Notes under the pieces: generated by a model
The model's input: only the letters and a program-made list of their open reading frames with translations
Told to the model about the DNA's origin: nothing
The model's database searches: none
Made by a program: the position numbers and the translations under genes
Shown: one piece after another, positions 5,995 through 11,729 of the stretch
Layout of the letters: every line of letters begins with the position of its first letter
Position numbering within the stretch: the first letter of the stretch is position 1
DNA from: Propionibacteriaceae bacterium
GTDB lineage: Bacteria > Actinomycetota > Actinomycetes > Propionibacteriales > Propionibacteriaceae
Reading direction: 5' to 3'
Assembly: GCA_905372155.1 (NCBI GenBank)
Contig: CAJPNZ010000096.1
Coordinates: 1 to 11,729, forward strand
Length of the DNA stretch: 11,729 nt

Positions 5995-6794
5995 TCAAAC
6001 ACGAGATCCTCCGCACCGGCCCCATGATGGGCCTGGTATTCGGAGTGGGCACCCTGGTGCTGCTGGGATCGGGATTCCTGACCCATCTCAACATTCCCGT
6101 GGTCTCCGCGGTGTTCGGGGTTTTCGGCCTTTTCCTCGTCGGGGGCATGTGGCCCCTCAGCCAACTCGCCCTCGCGGTCGACTTCTGGCGCACATCCTGG
6201 GGAAGGATGGGGTACCTGACCCACAGCCTCCCGGTCAGGGGCTCGGTGATCCTCGGCGCGCGACTGGTCTGGGGCGCCGTGATCCAGGCGATCGCTCTGG
6301 CGTGGACGGCTTTGGCCTCGCTCGCGATGGCCTACCTGGGGGGCCCGGTCTTCCAGGGAGACGGGCCGGCCATGGAGGAGACGATCCCGCGGTTCCTGGC
6401 CTCGTTGGGTGAGCTACTGCCCTGGTGGCAATGGGTGCTGGTGGTGCTGCTGGCCCTGTTCCTGAGCTGGTTCTACCTCGTCATGTTCTACTTCGCCGCC
6501 ACGATCGGCAGCGACCCGAAACTGGCCGGGCTCGGCGTCGTGGGGCCGATTCTGACCTGGATCGCCAGCTATCTGGTGACCAGCATCCTGTGCCTCGGGG
6601 CGATCTTCCTCCCCATCGGTCTGACATATGCGGGCGGGGGCCTGGACCTCGGTCTTGTGGACACGTTGCACGCCTACCAGATGAAGGAGAACACCATCAT
6701 TCCCCTCGGTTGGGTAGTCGCCATGGTGGTGCTCGTCGCGGCCTGCATCCCATGGATGGTCCACAACTGGAATCGCAGGATCTCTCTCCGCTGA
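5979..6794 (+). CDS. ABC-2-type membrane permease, about six transmembrane segments
   Basis: This 271-residue integral membrane protein is the likely partner of the preceding ATPase. Hydrophobic stretches fall at about 15-34, 40-66, 90-118, 147-172, 178-207 and 240-261, which gives six probable membrane helices. The N-terminus MVRKLIKHEILRT is basic, as expected for a cytoplasmic segment leading into the first helix of ABC-2 permeases, and the C-terminus ends in NWNRRISLR. The sequence is poorly conserved, as is usual in this class, so the call rests on topology and on its position as the third gene of a GntR-ATPase-permease operon. It overlaps the ATPase gene by 16 bases, implying coupled translation. 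No substrate can be assigned. Confidence 0.85.
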   Translation: MVRKLIKHEILRTGPMMGLVFGVGTLVLLGSGFLTHLNIPVVSAVFGVFGLFLVGGMWPLSQLALAVDFWRTSWGRMGYLTHSLPVRGSVILGARLVWGAVIQAIALAWTALASLAMAYLGGPVFQGDGPAMEETIPRFLASLGELLPWWQWVLVVLLALFLSWFYLVMFYFAATIGSDPKLAGLGVVGPILTWIASYLVTSILCLGAIFLPIGLTYAGGGLDLGLVDTLHAYQMKENTIIPLGWVVAMVVLVAACIPWMVHNWNRRISLR

Positions 6795-6807
6795 ACCAAG
6801 AACCCCG

Positions 6808-6839
6808 GGTCCCGGTCGTGTCCAGACGCGACCGGGACC
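6808..6839 (+). terminator. Strong hairpin ending the GntR-ABC operon
   Basis: GGTCCCGGTCG (6808-6818) and CGACCGGGACC (6829-6839) are perfectly complementary over 11 bases. The inner bases can extend the stem by three more, one of them a wobble, to a four-base loop CCAG. It begins 13 bases after the permease stop. There is no T-tract, which is common for actinobacterial hairpin terminators. Confidence 0.6.
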
Positions 6840-6848
6840 AGCCGCGTC

Positions 6849-6854
6849 TATCGT
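6849..6854 (+). promoter_or_regulatory. Possible leaderless -10 (TATCGT) of the DUF3097 gene
   Basis: TATCGT lies 7 bases before the ATG at 6862, with no ribosome binding site between. It directly follows the hairpin at 6808-6839. No clear -35 is seen. Confidence 0.4.
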
Positions 6855-6861
6855 GTGGCGA

Positions 6862-7707
6862 ATGGATCGGTACCGTGACGACGTGCTGCGCCCCGGCTGG
6901 CAGAGGGCCCACCTGAAGAAAACCCGTGACGTTCCCGTCGAGAAGGATCTCGTGGTCGAGTTCGACGATTTCTGCGGGGCCGTGGTCGGCTGGGAGAACG
7001 GCATCGTCGTGCTGGAGGATCGAAGGGGAAAGAAACGCAGCTTCCCCTTCGGGCCGGGATTCCTGCTCGAGGGAGAACCGGTCGCCATCCGCCCACCCCT
7101 GCGGGCCACGGCCCCGAAACCCCGCTACACCGCATCCGGGTCCCGGATCTCGGAAACCCCGGAACCGGCGAGGGAGGCGTTGCCGTCCCGCATCTACGTC
7201 GAGGGACGCCACGACGCCGAACTGGTGGAGAAGGTCTGGGGCGATGACCTGCGCCACGTGGGGGTGGTCGTGGAATATCTGGGTGGCATCGACGACCTGC
7301 CCGCCATCGTCGCCGAGTTCAACCCCGGTCCGGGCCGCCGTCTGGGGGTGCTGGTCGACCACCTGGTGGCGGGCAGCAAGGAGTCACGGATCGCGAAACA
7401 GGTGGCCCAGGCCGGATACCGCGACCACGTGTTCGTCACCGGACACGAGTTCATAGACATCTGGCAGGCCATCAAACCCGGGCGCATCGGGCGCAGGGCA
7501 TGGCCGCAGGTCCCCAGGGACCAGGACTTCAAGAAAGGGACCCTCAAGGCCCTCGGCCTGCCCCATGCCGACCAGGCCGACATCGCGCGGGCGTGGCGGG
7601 CGATGCTCTCCCGGGTGCGGAACTGGCGCGACCTCGAACCCCAGCTGAACCAGCGCATGGAACTGCTGATCGATTTCGTCACGCAGGATCACCTAGACCT
7701 TGGATAG
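6862..7707 (+). CDS. DUF3097 family protein with Toprim-like motifs
   Basis: This 281-residue protein matches the actinobacterial DUF3097 family along its length, from the MDRYRDDVL start through FCGAVVGWENG and FPFGPGFLLEGEPV. The central IYVEGRHDAELVEKVWGDDL, LGVLVDHLVAGSKESRIA, GHEFIDIWQAIKP and the C-terminal LLIDFVT also match. No function is assigned to the family. Its centre looks like a Toprim fold: the acidic motif VEGRHDAE (113-120; E114, D118) resembles the first Toprim motif of DnaG and RNase M5, and VLVDHLVAGSKE (163-174; D166) resembles the second (DxD) motif, though its second acid is not obvious. A metal-dependent nucleic-acid role is therefore possible but inferred. ATG 6862 is preferred over GTG 6853 because MDRY is the usual family start and a TATCGT -10 precedes it. 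The neighbouring hrcA-dnaJ genes are commonly near this family. Confidence 0.9.
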   Translation: MDRYRDDVLRPGWQRAHLKKTRDVPVEKDLVVEFDDFCGAVVGWENGIVVLEDRRGKKRSFPFGPGFLLEGEPVAIRPPLRATAPKPRYTASGSRISETPEPAREALPSRIYVEGRHDAELVEKVWGDDLRHVGVVVEYLGGIDDLPAIVAEFNPGPGRRLGVLVDHLVAGSKESRIAKQVAQAGYRDHVFVTGHEFIDIWQAIKPGRIGRRAWPQVPRDQDFKKGTLKALGLPHADQADIARAWRAMLSRVRNWRDLEPQLNQRMELLIDFVTQDHLDLG

Positions 7708-7710
7708 TGT
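7705..7710 (+). promoter_or_regulatory. Possible leaderless -10 (TAGTGT) of the phosphatase gene
   Basis: TAGTGT overlaps the DUF3097 stop codon and ends 6 bases before the ATG at 7717; GGCCCC between them is not a ribosome binding site. Without an independent promoter the gene could still be read through from DUF3097. Confidence 0.35.
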
Positions 7711-7716
7711 GGCCCC

Positions 7717-8499
7717 ATGGACACCGCAGCCATCCTGGAGTTGATCAAGGAGACCGCCGAAAAGGTCATCAATCCCCGGTTCCGGGCGCTGGAGCAGGCG
7801 GACGTGGAGGCGAAGACGTCGCCGGACGATCTGGTCACCATCGCGGACAGAGAGGCTGAAGCCCTCCTCGCCTCCGCATTGCGCCGGATCTACCCGGACG
7901 CCCTGGTGATCGGGGAAGAGGCGGTATTCGCCAACCCGGGGCTGCGCCGAGAACTGCCGAGCGCGGAGCACGCCCTTGTGATCGACCCGATCGACGGAAC
8001 CCGCAACTTCGTCAAGGGACGCCTGGAACATGGGGTGATGCTGGCCGAGACCCGGAACGGGATCACCACCCGGGGATGGATCTGGCAGCCGAGAACCGGC
8101 CGCGGATACGTCGCCGAGAAAGGCGCCGGGGTGCGCCTCAACGACGAGCCGGTCACCTCGCAGAAACAGGACCGGCCACCCCTCGGGGCCTCGTCCAAGA
8201 CCCACGTCCAAGGGTTCACCGGGGGCGGCGAACTTTCCCCGGTGGTCCGTTCCCTCTTCGCCTGCGCGTTCGACTACCCGAGGGTGCTGCACGGGGAACT
8301 CGATTTCATCCATTACACCAAGGTGATGCCGTGGGACCATCTGGCGGGATCGCTGATGGTGGTCGAGAGCGGCGGGGCTTCCAGGACCATGGACGGGGCC
8401 GACTACACGGCGGCCAGCGAGGCCAGTGGTCTGCTGGTGGCCCGCGACCCCGGGGTCTGGGAGACCGCCCACCGGTGTCTGGTCGGAATGTTCAACTGA
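7717..8499 (+). CDS. Inositol-monophosphatase-family phosphatase (HisN/SuhB-like)
   Basis: This 260-residue enzyme belongs to the Mg2+-dependent inositol monophosphatase superfamily. The three metal-site motifs are all present: IGEEA (65-69, E67/E68), DPIDGTRNF (90-98, D90/D93) and PWDHLAG (205-211, D207). KTSPDDLVTIADREAE near residue 33-48 also fits the family. Actinobacterial members include histidinol-phosphatase HisN, inositol-1-phosphatases and 3'-phosphoadenosine phosphatases, which cannot be told apart safely here; no histidine biosynthesis gene is nearby. Length is normal and nothing catalytic is missing. The gene lies 9 bases after DUF3097 and may share its transcript. It converges on the MBL-fold gene with only two bases between the two stops. 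Family is firm; substrate is open. Confidence 0.92.
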   Translation: MDTAAILELIKETAEKVINPRFRALEQADVEAKTSPDDLVTIADREAEALLASALRRIYPDALVIGEEAVFANPGLRRELPSAEHALVIDPIDGTRNFVKGRLEHGVMLAETRNGITTRGWIWQPRTGRGYVAEKGAGVRLNDEPVTSQKQDRPPLGASSKTHVQGFTGGGELSPVVRSLFACAFDYPRVLHGELDFIHYTKVMPWDHLAGSLMVVESGGASRTMDGADYTAASEASGLLVARDPGVWETAHRCLVGMFN

Positions 8500-8501
8500 T
8501 C

Positions 8502-9350
8502 TCAGACCAGCGGCAGGTGCCGTCTCGGTTCGACCCCCTTCTCGGCCAGTCTCCGGTAGGCCAGGGGCAGCGCCACCCGCATCGTGTCCTCGTCGAAGGG
8601 CCAGTCCGCGGATCCGAGGGCGTTCTCCAAGGTCACACCCCGGTACACGAGGCCTTCGATCGTGCCCTGGACCATGGCGATCTCGGCCCGCTGCCGGAAA
8701 CAGAACTCCCGGTCCACCGTCAACTCCTCCCCACCGGCCGGGGCGTGCCCCGGGACGAAACGCGTCGCCTCGGTGGAGGCCCCCAGCGCGTCATCGAGAA
8801 CCTTGGGCCAGCTGCCGACATCGGAGGCGGGCCCGAACTGGGGATCGCCCGCGCTCTCGATGAGATCACCCATGAAGATGACATCCTCCCCGGGAACCAC
8901 CACGACGATGTCGGCCCGGGTGTGCGCGGGACCCAGATGGAGCATCTCGAGGCGAACACCCCCCAGATCCAGGGATCTTGCGAGGGAAAAGGTCTCATCC
9001 GGTGCAGGCAGCCGCGAGAGCCCGATGGCGGCCGCGGCATCCAGCACCTCGGCCTCCGGATCGCGGAGCAGGTCCTCGTGGGCAATGGACGTGACCTCCG
9101 CCATCCCGGCCAGACCGAACCAGTGGTCGTGATGCGGATGGGTGACCACCACGTGGCTGACCGGCACCTCGACCAGGTCGCGTGCCCGTTCCAGCAGCGC
9201 CGCACCCTGCTCGGGGGTGGAACCGCAGTCGATGAGTGCGGCCCGCTGTTCGCCGGCAACCAGTCCGACGCTCACCCCGTGGGGCTGTAGGACGCAGAGG
9301 TGGATAGCGGGGCTCACGGATCGCCACGCGCCGATGGACGACTTGCTCAT
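8502..9350 (-). CDS. Metallo-beta-lactamase-fold hydrolase
   Basis: This 282-residue protein carries the full MBL metal-binding set: THPHHDHWFG (H71, H73, D75, H76), LHLGPAHTRAD (H143), the bridging aspartate in FMGDLIES (D162) and PGHAPAG (H202). The N-terminus lacks a signal peptide, so the enzyme should be cytosolic. The fold covers glyoxalase II-like thioesterases, lactonases and other hydrolases; HLGPAHTRADIVV is the pattern of secreted B-class lactamase relatives and of many uncharacterised hydrolases, so the substrate cannot be named. ATG 9350 has no ribosome binding site but has TACTCT 6 bases upstream on the minus strand, again a leaderless arrangement. It diverges from hrcA with 86 bases between. 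An MBL-fold gene beside hrcA is, as far as I recall, a recurrent actinobacterial arrangement. Confidence 0.92.
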   Translation of the reverse strand: MSKSSIGAWRSVSPAIHLCVLQPHGVSVGLVAGEQRAALIDCGSTPEQGAALLERARDLVEVPVSHVVVTHPHHDHWFGLAGMAEVTSIAHEDLLRDPEAEVLDAAAAIGLSRLPAPDETFSLARSLDLGGVRLEMLHLGPAHTRADIVVVVPGEDVIFMGDLIESAGDPQFGPASDVGSWPKVLDDALGASTEATRFVPGHAPAGGEELTVDREFCFRQRAEIAMVQGTIEGLVYRGVTLENALGSADWPFDEDTMRVALPLAYRRLAEKGVEPRRHLPLV

Positions 9351-9356
9351 GGACCG

Positions 9357-9362
9357 AGAGTA
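9357..9362 (-). promoter_or_regulatory. Possible leaderless -10 (TACTCT) of the MBL-fold gene
   Basis: On the minus strand TACTCT ends 6 bases before the ATG at 9350. No -35 of quality is seen 16-18 bases further upstream. Confidence 0.35.
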
Positions 9363-9392
9363 CAGCTGCGGGCCGGAACTCCTGGCGTGCTC

Positions 9393-9398
9393 TACACT
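9393..9398 (+). promoter_or_regulatory. Possible -10 (TACACT) of the hrcA operon
   Basis: TACACT abuts the left arm of the CIRCE element, so transcription would start near 9405, inside the operator. No good -35 can be seen; the region upstream is GC-rich. Confidence 0.4.
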
Positions 9399-9422
9399 GG
9401 CACTCGAATGCTTCGAGTGCCA
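9398..9422. promoter_or_regulatory. CIRCE operator (HrcA binding site)
   Basis: TGGCACTC (9398-9405) and GAGTGCCA (9415-9422) form perfect 8-base arms with a nine-base spacer. The CIRCE consensus is TTAGCACTC-N9-GAGTGCTAA, so the core GCACTC-N9-GAGTGC is exact and only the outermost bases differ, symmetrically. It ends 14 bases before the hrcA start and overlaps the expected transcription start. HrcA should therefore repress its own operon until heat or misfolded protein inactivates it. Confidence 0.93.
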
Positions 9423-9436
9423 ATGAGGAGGTGACC

Positions 9437-10444
9437 ATGCTCGACGAGCGGAAGATGCAGGTGCTGCGTGCCATTGTCACGGACTACGTGGCCAGCCGTG
9501 AGCCCGTCGGTTCCAAGGCCCTCGTGGAGCGACACCAGCTCGGGGTCTCCCCGGCAACGGTACGCAACGACATGGCCGTGCTCGAGGAGGAGGGCTACAT
9601 CGCCCAGCCCCACACCAGCGCCGGGCGCATTCCCACCGACAAGGGCTATCGGCTCTTCGTCGACAAGCTAGCCACCATAAAACCGCTCTCCGCGGCCGAG
9701 CGAAAGGCGATCAACGCCTTCATGGCCGGTGCCCTGGACGTCAACGATCTGGTCACCCGTACGGTGCGCCTACTGGCCCAATTGACCCACCAGGTGGCGA
9801 TCGTCCAGTACCCCTCGGCGCAGCGCAGCACCATCGCGCACGCCGAACTGGTGCAGCTGGCCCCGGGGCGGCTCCTCGTCATGGTGGTCAGCTCTACGGG
9901 ACGGGTGGACCAGCAGATCCTGGAATTCCCCGGCCTGGAACCGGAGGCGGTGCACATGGCCAACCTCAGGCTCAGGGAAGCCGCGGTCGGGCACACCGCG
10001 GCCGACGCCGTGAATCGCATGGTCACCGCCCTAGACGAACTTGATCCGGCCCGACGCGTCCAGCTCAATCCGGTGTTCGCCGTCGCTCTCGAGCTACTCG
10101 GAGCGGAGCCGACCGCCCAGGTCCTGGTGGCCGGTGTGCCGAATCTCGCCGGTCATTCCTTCACCACGGGCCTTCGTCCCCTACTGGAGGCTCTGGAGGA
10201 GCAGGTGGTGCTGCTCCGCCTCCTCGACGAAGCGACCAGCGACGACATCACGGTGCGAATCGGAGCCGAGAACACCGCGGAGGGTTTCAAGTCCACATCC
10301 CTGGTCGCCACGGGCTACTCGGTTGGCAGCGAACGCGCCGCATCACTCGGAGTGGTTGGTCCCACCCGCATGGACTACCCGTCCACCATCTCATCCGTAC
10401 GCGCTGTTGCGCGATACGTGAGTCGTATCCTCACAGAAGGCTGA
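9437..10444 (+). CDS. hrcA: Heat-inducible transcription repressor HrcA
   Basis: This 335-residue repressor of heat-shock genes acts by binding CIRCE. The N-terminal winged helix is canonical: MLDERKMQVLRAIV, YVASREPVGSK and VSPATVRNDMAVLEEEGYI, followed by PHTSAGRIPTDKGYRLFVD (58-76). The rest is the GAF-like and dimerisation region, ending in the conserved TRMDYPSTISSVRAVARYVSRIL. Length is normal. ATG 9437 is selected because AGGAGG (9426-9431) sits 5 bases before it; an in-frame GTG at 9431 would overlap that ribosome binding site. A CIRCE element lies immediately upstream, giving autoregulation. The dnaJ gene follows after 3 bases, so the two are one operon. Confidence 0.97.
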   Translation: MLDERKMQVLRAIVTDYVASREPVGSKALVERHQLGVSPATVRNDMAVLEEEGYIAQPHTSAGRIPTDKGYRLFVDKLATIKPLSAAERKAINAFMAGALDVNDLVTRTVRLLAQLTHQVAIVQYPSAQRSTIAHAELVQLAPGRLLVMVVSSTGRVDQQILEFPGLEPEAVHMANLRLREAAVGHTAADAVNRMVTALDELDPARRVQLNPVFAVALELLGAEPTAQVLVAGVPNLAGHSFTTGLRPLLEALEEQVVLLRLLDEATSDDITVRIGAENTAEGFKSTSLVATGYSVGSERAASLGVVGPTRMDYPSTISSVRAVARYVSRILTEG

Positions 10445-10447
10445 GCA

Positions 10448-11614
10448 TTGAGCAAGAACTACTACGACATCCTCGGGGTCGACGAGGACGCCACGACGGA
10501 ACAGATCAAGAAGGCCTACCGCCGCAAGGCCATGAAGGTGCATCCCGATGTGGCGCAGGGCGAGGATGCCGCCGAGAAGTTCAAAGAACTCAGCGAGGCC
10601 TACGAGGTACTCAATGACCCCAACAAAAGGGCCATCTATGACCAGGGTGGTGACCCGCTCGGCCGCGGCGGCGCGGGAGGAGCGGGTGGTTTCGGCGGAG
10701 CGGGCTTCGGTGGATTCGACTTCTCCACCATCATGGATGCCATGTTCGGGGGACAGGCCGCCGGCCGTGGCCCCCGGTCCCGGGTCCAGCAGGGGCACGA
10801 CGCGCTTGTCAGAGCCGGACTGGAACTTCACGAAGCGGTTTTCGGATGCACGAAATCGATCAGGATCGACACCGCCGTCGTGTGCCCCAAGTGTCAGGGG
10901 GCGGGTGGGGAGCCCGGTTCCAAACCCGTGACATGCAACACGTGTCGTGGGCAGGGTGAGGTGACCACGGTGCAGCGCAGCTTCATCGGGGATATCCGCA
11001 CCGCGCAGCAGTGTCCCACCTGTCAGGGCTTCGGGACGATCATCCCCAACCCCTGCGGGGAATGCTCCGGGGAGGGGCGGGTGCGCAGCTCCCGTGACAT
11101 TTCCGTGCGCATTCCGGCAGGGGTGTCGACGGGGAACCGGATCCACCTGGAGGGCCGAGGCGAGGTGGGTCGTGGCGGCGGCCCCGCCGGGGACCTGTAC
11201 GTCGAGCTGATCGTGGCTGAACATGAACGGTTCCGCCGTGACGGCGACAACCTGGAGGCGGTGATGACCCTACCAATGACCGCGGCCGCCCTCGGTACCA
11301 GCGTCGAGTTGGCCACCCTGGAGGCCGAGTGGGAGGGCTCCGAGGAGGAGGAACGGAAGGTCACCGTCGCCGTTCCCGCAGGGACACAGTCAGGCACCCG
11401 GATCCCACTCAAGGGCCGAGGCGTGCCAAGGCTGCGCGGGGGAGGCAGGGGCGACCTGGGGGTCACCATCGTCGTTGAGACCCCACGGAAACTGGACGAG
11501 AAGCAACGCGACCTGCTGCGCCAGCTCGCCGAGCTGCGCGACGAGACCACGGTGGAGGCGAAACAACCCGGTCACAAGGGCGTCAGGGGCTGGTTCAAGG
11601 AAACCTTCGGGTGA
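10448..11614 (+). CDS. dnaJ: Molecular chaperone DnaJ (hrcA-linked, DnaJ2 type)
   Basis: This 388-residue class I J-protein delivers unfolded clients to DnaK and stimulates its ATPase. The J domain (1-66) carries the HPD motif at 32-34. A Gly/Phe-rich linker (68-102) follows, then four zinc-binding CxxCxGxG repeats at 146-153, 163-170, 189-196 and 203-210. The two-part substrate-binding C-terminal region and a dimerisation tail complete it; all key residues are present. The start is TTG at 10448, with AGAAGG (10435-10440) 7 bases upstream; it gives the standard KNYYDILGV N-terminus. Actinobacteria usually have two DnaJ proteins, one in the dnaK operon and one behind hrcA; position makes this the second kind. 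It lies 3 bases after hrcA and its stop overlaps the next start (GTGA). Confidence 0.97.
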   Translation: MSKNYYDILGVDEDATTEQIKKAYRRKAMKVHPDVAQGEDAAEKFKELSEAYEVLNDPNKRAIYDQGGDPLGRGGAGGAGGFGGAGFGGFDFSTIMDAMFGGQAAGRGPRSRVQQGHDALVRAGLELHEAVFGCTKSIRIDTAVVCPKCQGAGGEPGSKPVTCNTCRGQGEVTTVQRSFIGDIRTAQQCPTCQGFGTIIPNPCGECSGEGRVRSSRDISVRIPAGVSTGNRIHLEGRGEVGRGGGPAGDLYVELIVAEHERFRRDGDNLEAVMTLPMTAAALGTSVELATLEAEWEGSEEEERKVTVAVPAGTQSGTRIPLKGRGVPRLRGGGRGDLGVTIVVETPRKLDEKQRDLLRQLAELRDETTVEAKQPGHKGVRGWFKETFG

Positions 11615-11729
11615 GCGACCCGCTCTTCCTCGCGCACTTCGACCTGGTGCGGATAGGCGGGATCGTGGAGGTGACCGGGGACGAGGCCCGGCACGCGGTG
11701 GTCGTCAAACGCACGGTACCGGGGGAGAG
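11611..11729 (+). CDS. rsmE: 16S rRNA (uracil-1498-N3) methyltransferase RsmE, N-terminal part
   Basis: Only the first 39 codons are in the window; the gene runs off the right edge. The GTG start overlaps the dnaJ stop (GTGA). The visible sequence, PLFLAHFDLV, then VEVTGDEARHAVVVKRTVPGE, matches the N-terminal PUA-like domain of RsmE, whose GdEaRHavvVlRl stretch is diagnostic. RsmE methylates U1498 of 16S rRNA in the assembled small subunit. The SPOUT catalytic domain is outside the window. Placement directly after dnaJ is the usual actinobacterial and firmicute order, which supports the call. Confidence 0.88.
   Translation, partial: MSDPLFLAHFDLVRIGGIVEVTGDEARHAVVVKRTVPGE

Noticed and set aside
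8475..8512. CTGGTC...GACCAG inverted repeat around the convergent stops
   Set aside because: Only 6 paired bases with a loop of over 20; too weak to call a terminator.
8076..9290. Long open frame on the plus strand (404 codons)
   Set aside because: It spans the end of the phosphatase and most of the MBL gene antisense. Both real genes have intact catalytic motifs; this frame shows none.
10391..11224. Minus-strand open frame opposite dnaJ
   Set aside because: Antisense shadow of a fully recognisable dnaJ.

Overview
The window is high-GC actinobacterial chromosome. Evidence: strong G/C at third codon positions, GTG and TTG starts, several genes with a TAnnnT hexamer 6-7 bases before an ATG (leaderless style), a DUF3097 gene (a family known from Actinomycetota), and an hrcA-dnaJ-rsmE cluster behind a CIRCE operator. 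A member of the Propionibacteriaceae or a relative is a reasonable guess, but the sequence alone does not fix the genus. I see no transposase, integrase, CRISPR array, tRNA or rRNA, and base composition looks even throughout.

Left part (1-4788). A WYL-domain regulator (cut by the left edge) diverges from a DinB/DUF664 protein, with a 17-bp perfect palindrome between them. Next, a Nudix protein with a C-terminal winged helix (NrtR-like layout) diverges from a two-gene unit: an SPFH/Band-7 coiled-coil protein and a divergent NAD-kinase-fold protein joined by an ATGA overlap. The 77-bp gap holds a palindrome that overlaps the likely promoters of both directions. A short-chain dehydrogenase follows 9 bases later. 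The Nudix / SPFH / NAD-kinase-like group is the most interesting part of the window. It looks like a small nucleotide-cofactor-linked module with its own regulator, and I do not recognise it as a described system.

Middle part (4789-6794). A classic GntR (YtrA-subfamily)-ABC ATPase-ABC permease operon, all stop/start overlapped, lies behind a promoter with a 16-bp perfect palindrome at the predicted transcription start. A strong hairpin at 6808-6839 closes it.

Right part (6862-11729). This is housekeeping-type actinobacterial synteny: DUF3097 (with Toprim-like motifs), an inositol-monophosphatase-family phosphatase, a convergent metallo-beta-lactamase-fold hydrolase, then hrcA, dnaJ (dnaJ2 type) and the start of rsmE. 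The CIRCE element just upstream of hrcA predicts HrcA autoregulation of the whole hrcA-dnaJ-rsmE operon.
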